A DNA stretch of 19,289 nucleotides from DATJHM01 sp035493895 (lineage in GTDB: Bacteria; Chloroflexota; Ktedonobacteria; Ktedonobacterales; Ktedonobacteraceae). The position numbers and the translations under genes were made by a program. This document shows, one piece after another, positions 1-6,366 of the stretch (position 1 is its first letter; each line of letters starts with the position of its first letter). Location of the stretch: the NCBI GenBank assembly GCA_035493895.1, contig DATJHM010000172.1, forward strand, positions 1 through 19,289, given 5' to 3'. The notes beneath the pieces are model-generated. The model saw only the letters and a list, made by a program, of their open reading frames with translations. It was not told the origin of the DNA and ran no database searches.

Positions 1-373
1 GGGGATGTGTTTTCTACCATCCCACGCGACCCCCACCGACCACCTTGCCCTTCCACGAACCCGTTCCGCCATCGATTGAGACGGGAGGTCAAACCGAACC
101 ATTCTTCGGTTGATGCGTATTGATCCCGCTTCATGCCGATCCACGTCCCCCTCCGGCCTTCTTGAATGTCTCAGCTCTTCTTCGGTTGATGCGTATTGAT
201 CCCGCTTTCTGCCGATCCTCCTCCTCATTCCTCGCTTTTTTATGATGGTTATGACATAATATTTGTACAAAGAAGTGGTAAAAAAGTAGTAATATGTGAC
301 CACGATAGTAAGTACTGAATTGGTTCATGGGAGGATTTGCGGTGTTGCTACTTCACGTTGTTGGGATGCTCCA
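1..373. other. Intergenic repeat-bearing region upstream of the methyltransferase
   Basis: I see no convincing gene here. The first 220 bases are C-rich and hold two copies of a dispersed repeat, listed separately. Bases 220-295 turn AT-rich and probably carry the methyltransferase promoter. CATAAT at 255-260 and TAATAT at 290-295 are possible -10 boxes, but neither has a well-spaced -35, so no promoter is called. An in-frame GTG at 296 would extend the downstream gene by 26 residues. Confidence 0.55.
102..218 (+). repeat. Two direct copies of a dispersed ~77-bp intergenic repeat
   Basis: The 41-base stretches 102-142 and 178-218 are identical at 39 positions, with a period of 76. Both contain the core TTCGGTTGATGCGTATTGAT. 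The full unit, roughly 122-198, aligns with 19127-19204 at the other end of the window. Its 148-198 segment matches the inverted arm at 18969-19019 at 42 of 51 positions. A small hairpin (AACCGAA 92-98, TTCGGTT 105-111) lies at the entry to the first copy. No reading frame is shared convincingly, so I treat it as non-coding repeat DNA. Origin unknown. Confidence 0.85.
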
Positions 374-2869
374 ATGAAGGCTTCCGGCTTGACACATGAA
401 CAGGTGACCAGACGCTTTTATCAGCACTTTTCGGGCGTTCGCTCTTCTTTTCTTGCCTCTCTCCACAGCATTGAGGCCGAAGATACACGCCAGGCTTACG
501 CTTCCTTACTCCTCAATCGCTTACTTTTTGTGTTTTTTTTACAGCATAATGGCTTCCTTGACAATGATCCTCACTATCTCCTCCATCGCTTACGCAGAAT
601 ACGTACGCAATTCGGACCAGATGCTTTTTTTCGCCAGTTTCTCTTGCGCTTCTTTTATGAGGGCCTCTGCTCTCCACAACGTACTCCTCCACTCGTCTCT
701 CTCTTTGGCACGATCCCTTTTCTGGAAAAAACGTTGTTTCTCCCTCACCCTCTGGAAAATGCTTCTTTCTCTATTGCTGACGATGCCTTCTGCTCGCTCT
801 TTTCTTTTTTAGAAACCTATCACTGGTCACTGGATGAACAATGTATCTACTCCGAACAGACGATTACGCCCGCTCTGCTCGGTCATATTTTTGAGCTTTC
901 GATTAATCAGCAGGAGATGGGGGCCTATTATACGCCTGAAGATGTGACGACGTATATTGCTCGCAATACGCTTATTCCGTATGTATTTTCAGATGTTGCC
1001 CGCACTGCTCCAACGGAATTCTCTCCCATGGGCTCGATCTGGCACTGCTTACGCCACACGCCCGAACGCTATATCCAACCTTCTCTCCATTCGCCCGCAC
1101 ACCAGCTCTCGGAGACGTCCGCAGAATATACGACTCGCCGGACACGGTATCAGGAACTCTATGCCCTTCTCTCTTCTGGCTCGATCTGCTCTATCGATGA
1201 CTGCATTACCTATAATCTGGATATCGTGACCTTTTCTCAGGATGCCCTTCTCCATCTGACTTCGCCCGAACTCTTGCTCACGTTTTATCAGTCCTTACAA
1301 CAAATACGTATCCTCGATCCAACCTGTGGCTCGGGCGCGTTTCTCTTTGCGGCCCTGACGCTTCTCGTCCCACTCTATGAAACCTGCCTCACGCGCATGC
1401 AAACTCTCTTCACTCAACATCCAACTTCTCCCATAGCATTTCACGAGATACTTGCTCAGGCCACTATCAACCCCAATCTTCGCTCTTTCGTCCTGCGCAC
1501 TATTCTGACGCACAATCTCTACGGCGTCGATCTGATGCCCGAGGCGATTGAACTCTGTAAACTTCGCTTCTCTCTACTCTTGCTTGCTGAGGAAAATGCT
1601 CCCACATCCCCTGCTCCTCTGCCATCGCTCGCACACCATCTTTGCGCTGGCAATGCCCTGGTCGGCTTCGTCTCAACACCCACCCCAACTCAGACTAACG
1701 CTCCCGATACACTGGACCATCTTCTCGCCAGGGAATACGGTATCGCTCCCACTGATGCCTCGGCGTTCGCCCGCTGGCACGCTCAACATCAGCCGTTTCA
1801 TTGGTCTATGACGTTCCCGGAGGTTATGGCCCAGGGAGGCTTCTCTGTCATTCTGGGTAATCCTCCTTATGTCGAGTACGATACGCGTACGTTTTCCTAT
1901 ACGTTGCACGCTTTTCAGACCCTTCCCTGCGCCAATCTCTACCCCTGCGTTATTGAACGCAGCTATCATCTCCTCTCCCGCCACGGACGTATCGGCATGA
2001 TTCTGCCACTGGCGGCCTTTGCCACACGCAATATGCTCCCTCTCCTCAATAGCGCTCGCTCCTGGTTCCCTGGCAGCTGGCTCTCGTTCTATCATTTTCG
2101 CCCTTCTATGCTCTTCTCCGGCAGCAAGATTGCCAGTATCCCGACGCTGATCCTGCTCGGTCGCCCCGATGGTCCAGAACAACGCTTCAGTACGCATCTT
2201 TTGAAATGGTGCAAAGAACAACGCTCCCAGCTCTTCTCGTCCCTCTCCTATTGCGCGGTTACGGCACCGAGGGACTCCGCCAATCCTCACTACTATCCCA
2301 AGTTTGGTCAATCCGGCGAAAATGAGATTATGGAGAAGGTGCTACGCCATCCCTGTATCCGCCACTATCTCGCGCCTTCTCCCAATCACAATACGCTCTC
2401 CTATCGCTCGGCTGGTGGCCTGTACTGGAAGGTCTTTCTGAATTTTCCCTGGCCCTATCACACTACTTCCAATAAGCAGTGCTCTTTTCAGCTTCCTTAC
2501 GATCGCGATGTCTTTGTGGCGCTTCTCAATAGCTCTCTGTTCTGGTGGTATTACACGGTGACGTTTGATTCGTTCAATCTCAAAGACTATATGCTCTTCG
2601 GCTTCCGCTTTTCTTATCCCGACGATCCTGCGACGATCGCGATACTCAAAACGCTCTGTCACCAGCTCATGGCCGACTTTTGCCTGCACGCCCGCCACCT
2701 CAAACGCGGGGAAACCGATAGCTATACGCTCTATGCGAAGAAATCAAAACCTCTTCTCGATGAGATTGATCGCGTGCTGGCACAACTCTACGGCTTTACG
2801 CATGAGGAGTACGAGTTTATTATTTCTTACGATCTCAAGTACCGCCTGGGTGTCTCCTCCTACGATTGA
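374..2869 (+). CDS. Eco57I-like N6-adenine DNA methyltransferase, solitary
   Basis: Predicted to transfer a methyl group from S-adenosylmethionine to adenine in a specific DNA site. The 831-residue protein has an N-terminal helical region (FYQHFSGVRSSF, then the LLLNRLLFVFFLQ segment). Next come a YYTPE motif at about 185-189, the SAM-binding motif I DPTCGSG at 315-321, and the catalytic NPPY motif IV at 496-499. The C-terminal third (about 540-790) resembles the TaqI/Eco57I target-recognition region. It ends in a family-typical tail (LYGFTHEEYEFIISYDLKYR), so the gene looks complete. I prefer ATG 374 because related proteins begin shortly before the THEQVTRRFY segment; GTG 296 is the alternative and neither has a good ribosome site. 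I see no PD-(D/E)xK nuclease motif, and no restriction, helicase or BREX/DISARM gene sits beside it. It is either an orphan methylase or one part of a split system. Confidence 0.88.
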   Translation: MKASGLTHEQVTRRFYQHFSGVRSSFLASLHSIEAEDTRQAYASLLLNRLLFVFFLQHNGFLDNDPHYLLHRLRRIRTQFGPDAFFRQFLLRFFYEGLCSPQRTPPLVSLFGTIPFLEKTLFLPHPLENASFSIADDAFCSLFSFLETYHWSLDEQCIYSEQTITPALLGHIFELSINQQEMGAYYTPEDVTTYIARNTLIPYVFSDVARTAPTEFSPMGSIWHCLRHTPERYIQPSLHSPAHQLSETSAEYTTRRTRYQELYALLSSGSICSIDDCITYNLDIVTFSQDALLHLTSPELLLTFYQSLQQIRILDPTCGSGAFLFAALTLLVPLYETCLTRMQTLFTQHPTSPIAFHEILAQATINPNLRSFVLRTILTHNLYGVDLMPEAIELCKLRFSLLLLAEENAPTSPAPLPSLAHHLCAGNALVGFVSTPTPTQTNAPDTLDHLLAREYGIAPTDASAFARWHAQHQPFHWSMTFPEVMAQGGFSVILGNPPYVEYDTRTFSYTLHAFQTLPCANLYPCVIERSYHLLSRHGRIGMILPLAAFATRNMLPLLNSARSWFPGSWLSFYHFRPSMLFSGSKIASIPTLILLGRPDGPEQRFSTHLLKWCKEQRSQLFSSLSYCAVTAPRDSANPHYYPKFGQSGENEIMEKVLRHPCIRHYLAPSPNHNTLSYRSAGGLYWKVFLNFPWPYHTTSNKQCSFQLPYDRDVFVALLNSSLFWWYYTVTFDSFNLKDYMLFGFRFSYPDDPATIAILKTLCHQLMADFCLHARHLKRGETDSYTLYAKKSKPLLDEIDRVLAQLYGFTHEEYEFIISYDLKYRLGVSSYD

Positions 2870-2889
2870 AGGTTCTCTCTCTCCACGTT

Positions 2890-2918
2890 TTTACACAAGC
2901 GTACAATAAAAATATAGG
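2890..2918 (+). promoter_or_regulatory. Predicted sigma-70-type promoter for the 85-aa membrane protein
   Basis: TTTACA (2890-2895) is followed after 17 bases by TATAGG (2913-2918), so transcription would begin near 2925. It lies in an AT-rich gap 20 bases after the methyltransferase stop. The -10 is only a moderate match. Confidence 0.4.
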
Positions 2919-2957
2919 TATCTTTTTGTTGTCTTTTTTTGTGCAAAGGGGGTTGCG

Positions 2958-3215
2958 ATGGGCAATCATGATCAATCGCACAAGAGATTTCGCCGCATGC
3001 CTGGCATTTTTATTCTCTCTGGCATCGCCATTATCCTCATCGCGTTTTTCATCTACGTTCTCAAAGAGGCGACATTTAGTCGTTCCCTGGAAGAGTATGT
3101 CGCGGTCAAGAATCCCACTGCCGATGCCAGTCTGATTATCGTCTTAGGGAGTGCCATTGTACTTGGCGTTATTCTGATCTCGATCGGTCTCTTTACATGG
3201 GGAAAGGACGAATAA
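2958..3215 (+). CDS. Small two-TM membrane protein of unknown function
   Basis: This 85-residue protein starts at an ATG with a strong purine-rich ribosome site (AAAGGGGG, seven bases upstream). A short basic N-terminus (HDQSHKRFRR) precedes a first hydrophobic segment at about 15-35. A ~20-residue polar loop follows (SRSLEEYVAVKN), then a second hydrophobic segment at about 57-81 and a four-residue charged tail. By the positive-inside rule both ends should be cytoplasmic. I recognise no family. The gene sits between a methyltransferase and a large exported protein, with its own possible promoter, and context does not assign a role. The good ribosome site and two clean TM segments make it more likely real than chance. 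Confidence 0.7.
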   Translation: MGNHDQSHKRFRRMPGIFILSGIAIILIAFFIYVLKEATFSRSLEEYVAVKNPTADASLIIVLGSAIVLGVILISIGLFTWGKDE

Positions 3216-3272
3216 CGTATCTCTCCTTAAAATTGCTCAGCTTATCTACTGGCAAAGATACGTTGTACTTTT
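3214..3272 (+). terminator. Possible terminator-like inverted repeat after the 85-aa gene
   Basis: AACGTATCT (3214-3222), overlapping the stop codon, pairs perfectly with AGATACGTT (3256-3264). A run of five T lies at 3268-3272. The 33-base loop is long for an intrinsic terminator, so this is tentative. The rest of the gap to 3520 is AT-rich, with no gene I can support. Confidence 0.35.
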
Positions 3273-3520
3273 TGCCTGGTTTCCTCATGCACTTTTATCT
3301 GTTTCCTTCTTTAACACCACATCTTCTCTTTCTTCTGGCTTCACACGCTCTGCCGCTCGTTTCAAATTTTGCATTACGAGATTAGGTGTGAGCCCAAAGG
3401 CCGCAGCAATAAAAAAGTTAATTTTCTTCTCGTGTTCTTTCTTTTTTTGGCAAAATTCTGCATAATGACATCATGATCCTCTTGTACAGATTTGTCATTT
3501 CAGCAGAAAGGCGCGGGACA

Positions 3521-6211
3521 ATGCTCTCTGTTCTGCACGCAGGCCGACAGATGAAAACGTTACGGTTCGTATTTGTTTTATGCGTCCTCTCTTTCGTATG
3601 CTGTTTTCTCGTTCCTTCACCTGTCAGAGCACAGAGCAATGCTGGCATTACGACGCCTCCCACTCTCGATGTCTCATCGCCCACGAATACGCTCTACCGC
3701 AATAACTACTGGGCAACGATCCAGGTCACGATCTCCCATGTCTCAACGCCTCTTTCTGGACTACTGGTTGCGCAGATGTGCAATTTTATTACACGGGGCT
3801 CAACACAGATAGGGATTCTCTCTCCCTGGCGCTATCAACTCCCTGTTCATCTAAATACAGGCGCGCAAAAACAGTTCTCACTCCCCCTTCCTCATACGAT
3901 GGGCAATTTTGATCCTCAAGGCGTTCTCCTCACATTACTTGATGCGCACGGCACCGTCCTCACCAGTACGACTATTGGGCGCGGATATGAGGTGGTCCCT
4001 CCTGATATTCTGATTGGCACGCTCTCTGATCAGTCCGCACATTTGAGTACGGCCCTGATGCATGCCAATCTGCCCAATCAAAAAGATTCTCCAACGACGG
4101 TTCCTCTCGACGCAACAACGTTCCCCACCCAATCATCGCTGCTCTCTCTCTACGATGTCCTTATCCTTGACGATTTCTCTACACGCACGCTTTCTCAGGC
4201 GCAACTGCTGGCTCTTCGTACATGGGTCAATCAGGGAGGCACGCTCATTGAAATCGGCGGCTCACAATGGCAACGCACGCTGGGCTCTTTACCGCCCGAT
4301 CTCTTACCTGTCTCGCTCTCCGGGACGCAATCTCTGCCTGCCAAAACGCCGCTCTATCCTTTTATCGCTCCCTCCTCACCGGATTTTTATGTCGTCCAAT
4401 CCAATCAATCCCCGCACACAATCACGGTCAGTACGGCCCTTCTCTCTTCCAGATCTTTTAGCAGCAATGAGGCCCTTCTCTCTTCTGGCTCGCTCCCTTT
4501 ACTGGTGAAGGCCCGTCTCGGCCAGGGCTCGCTGTGTTATCTCGCTTATGATCCGATGCAAACGCCTCTGCTTTCCTGGGAGGGACAGGATGGCCTCTGG
4601 GAAATGCTGCTTTTCTCTACGCTGGGAGATCATTTTCTCATTCCCGATACTGCCACGGCCCGCTCTACGGGTCCAGGCGATTTCCTGATCCATGTCGGGA
4701 TTATGCGCTTCCTCACGCCCGAAGCATTGCTCGGACCCTGGATTCTTGTTCTACTCCTGTTTGCCTATGTGCTGGTCCTTGGCCCTATCCGCCTCCTGCT
4801 CCTCAGACGACTCCACCTTGCCTATCACTGGCACTGGCGCATCATTCTCAGCAGCATTCTCTTGTTTTCTCTTATCGGCTATAGTTTCGCCTTTTATCAA
4901 AAAAATCAGGAGGTCTCAGATAATACGGTCTCGCTGGTCCGCCTGAATCAGGATGGCTCTTCCGCTTCTGTGACTACCTATCATGGCTTCCTTTTACCTT
5001 CAAATGCTCCTTTCACAATCCAACTCCCAGCCGGGAACCTGGCTCAACCCCTGTCTAATCGCTTGCTCACCTATGCCCGGCTCAGTCAGGTAAATAGCGA
5101 ATCGCCCTTCTCTCTCACCTATAATCGGACAGAAACCTCTGTCCAGATGAGCAATTCTACGCCCTGGCTCCTTCATCCTCTGGTGGCTGAATATGATACT
5201 TCCCTTCCAGGACAGATCACGGCCAGCCTGTCTCTGGAGCATGGACGTATGGTTGGCAAGGTCACTAATACGCTTTCGACGGCCTTGAGTGATCTCTATG
5301 TCCTCTTTCCTCACGGTTTTGCCCGCATCGGCACGCTTGCCGCTGGCGAATCGCGCACGGTTGATCTCGAACTTGCGCTTACGCCTGCCAGTTCTCAATC
5401 ATCACTTGCCGATCAGATCGCGCAAAAAGCTGGCCTGCCCACACCATACTTTCCCTATGCCTCTAACGGCACACCACAAAATGATTTCGAGCGCCATATG
5501 GCACTTCTTTCCGCTCTGAGCGGAACGGGCACGACGCTTGCACAATGCAATCGCCCCTGCACGCGAAACGCTATTACGACGCCCGGGACGATTTACTTCA
5601 CGGATGCGCATATCCCCAATCCCGGTCAGGTCGAGCTTCCCGATCCACTTCTGCTCTCTGGCGCTCCTGCAACATTAATTGGCTGGCTGGATCAAGCTGC
5701 TCTTCCAGACAACAAGGTCACCGTCAATCACACGGTCCATCCACAGGGTCAGCACGAGAATTTTCTGCAAATGCCTCTCTCTATTGGCATCTCCACGCTC
5801 GATCGCATGCCCGCTCACTTTGTCCAGGGTCAGGTTATCACTATTGGCGGCTTCGATGCGCAACTTGTTCTGCCCGGCGTTTATACGCTTTCCGATGGCA
5901 ATCTGACGTTTGAGCTTTCTCTCCCTCATACGCTCCCAAAGCCCGGCGGCCTGACGATCTCTATTCCCAATCTTCTCGCCAGCCCTCGCGGTCTGAATCG
6001 CTATACCAATCCTACGCATTTACAGGTACGCCTCTATAACTGGCTAACAAAGCAGTGGGATACGGTGCAACTTCAGTACAATACGTTCTCTTCTCGCAAT
6101 ACGGCGGCCTATCTGGGCAAGGATCAACACGTCCTGGTCCATATCAGCAGTAACGTCAATAACGCTGGACGGCTCATTTTTGGGGCACCTTCGCTCAGTC
6201 TCCAGCCATAA
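3521..6211 (+). CDS. Large exported membrane-anchored protein with GATase-like region
   Basis: Not assignable to a named function. From ATG 3521 the 896-residue protein has a signal peptide (KTLRFVFVLCVLSFVCCFLV, cleavage probably after PVRA near residue 37). An external beta-rich domain follows. At about 212-247 comes a class I glutamine-amidotransferase-like segment (DVLILDDFSTRTLSQAQLL, then WVNQGGTLIEIGG), with no catalytic Cys evident. Two TM helices lie at about 404-429 and 439-460, joined by a short Arg-rich cytoplasmic loop (RLLLLRRLHLAYHWHWR). A ~435-residue external C-terminal beta-rich domain completes it. The TM pair with the LVLGPIRLLLLRR signature is typical of a large uncharacterised membrane family in Chloroflexota and Firmicutes. 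ATG 3521 has AAAGG nine bases upstream; ATG 3473 and ATG 3551 are in-frame alternatives. A role in surface or envelope assembly is only a guess. Confidence 0.8.
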   Translation: MLSVLHAGRQMKTLRFVFVLCVLSFVCCFLVPSPVRAQSNAGITTPPTLDVSSPTNTLYRNNYWATIQVTISHVSTPLSGLLVAQMCNFITRGSTQIGILSPWRYQLPVHLNTGAQKQFSLPLPHTMGNFDPQGVLLTLLDAHGTVLTSTTIGRGYEVVPPDILIGTLSDQSAHLSTALMHANLPNQKDSPTTVPLDATTFPTQSSLLSLYDVLILDDFSTRTLSQAQLLALRTWVNQGGTLIEIGGSQWQRTLGSLPPDLLPVSLSGTQSLPAKTPLYPFIAPSSPDFYVVQSNQSPHTITVSTALLSSRSFSSNEALLSSGSLPLLVKARLGQGSLCYLAYDPMQTPLLSWEGQDGLWEMLLFSTLGDHFLIPDTATARSTGPGDFLIHVGIMRFLTPEALLGPWILVLLLFAYVLVLGPIRLLLLRRLHLAYHWHWRIILSSILLFSLIGYSFAFYQKNQEVSDNTVSLVRLNQDGSSASVTTYHGFLLPSNAPFTIQLPAGNLAQPLSNRLLTYARLSQVNSESPFSLTYNRTETSVQMSNSTPWLLHPLVAEYDTSLPGQITASLSLEHGRMVGKVTNTLSTALSDLYVLFPHGFARIGTLAAGESRTVDLELALTPASSQSSLADQIAQKAGLPTPYFPYASNGTPQNDFERHMALLSALSGTGTTLAQCNRPCTRNAITTPGTIYFTDAHIPNPGQVELPDPLLLSGAPATLIGWLDQAALPDNKVTVNHTVHPQGQHENFLQMPLSIGISTLDRMPAHFVQGQVITIGGFDAQLVLPGVYTLSDGNLTFELSLPHTLPKPGGLTISIPNLLASPRGLNRYTNPTHLQVRLYNWLTKQWDTVQLQYNTFSSRNTAAYLGKDQHVLVHISSNVNNAGRLIFGAPSLSLQP

Positions 6212-6314
6212 TCTGTCTTTTTTGTGTACTTTGTGCTATTTTTCCGACTCTAGGCCTCCCATTTTCCTGGGCTAAAGTACTATTCATGACACAAAATGAA
6301 GAAAATGTTTCTTC

Positions 6315-6344
6315 TTGTTCGTCTACATTTTAGACATTTATAAT
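6315..6344 (+). promoter_or_regulatory. Predicted promoter of the zinc-ribbon/kinase operon
   Basis: A perfect TATAAT (6339-6344) is preceded, 18 bases away, by TTGTTC (6315-6320). Transcription would start near 6351. The in-frame ATG at 6343 overlaps this -10 box and so is unlikely to be the start codon, which supports ATG 6367. Confidence 0.55.
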
Positions 6345-6351
6345 GGTGCTT

Positions 6352-6356
6352 GGAGG
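6352..6356 (+). promoter_or_regulatory. Ribosome binding site that decides the start at 6367
   Basis: GGAGG lies ten bases before ATG 6367 and eight bases after the upstream in-frame ATG 6343. It can therefore serve only the 6367 start. With transcription beginning near 6351, the leader would be only about 16 bases. Confidence 0.65.
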
Positions 6357-6366
6357 CTATTTTATA

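Noticed and set aside
102..218. CRISPR array
   Set aside because: Only two copies of a 41-base stretch with a period of 76 and a spacer that is itself part of the repeat; no further units and no cas genes.
131..328. 65-codon minus-strand frame at the left edge
   Set aside because: It translates the dispersed repeat, has no ribosome site, and its peptide reappears only because the DNA repeat recurs.
1673..2311. 212-codon minus-strand frame inside the methyltransferase gene
   Set aside because: It lies wholly opposite a gene with clear methyltransferase motifs, is rich in Arg/Gly/Glu as antisense frames of such codon use are, and has no recognisable domain.
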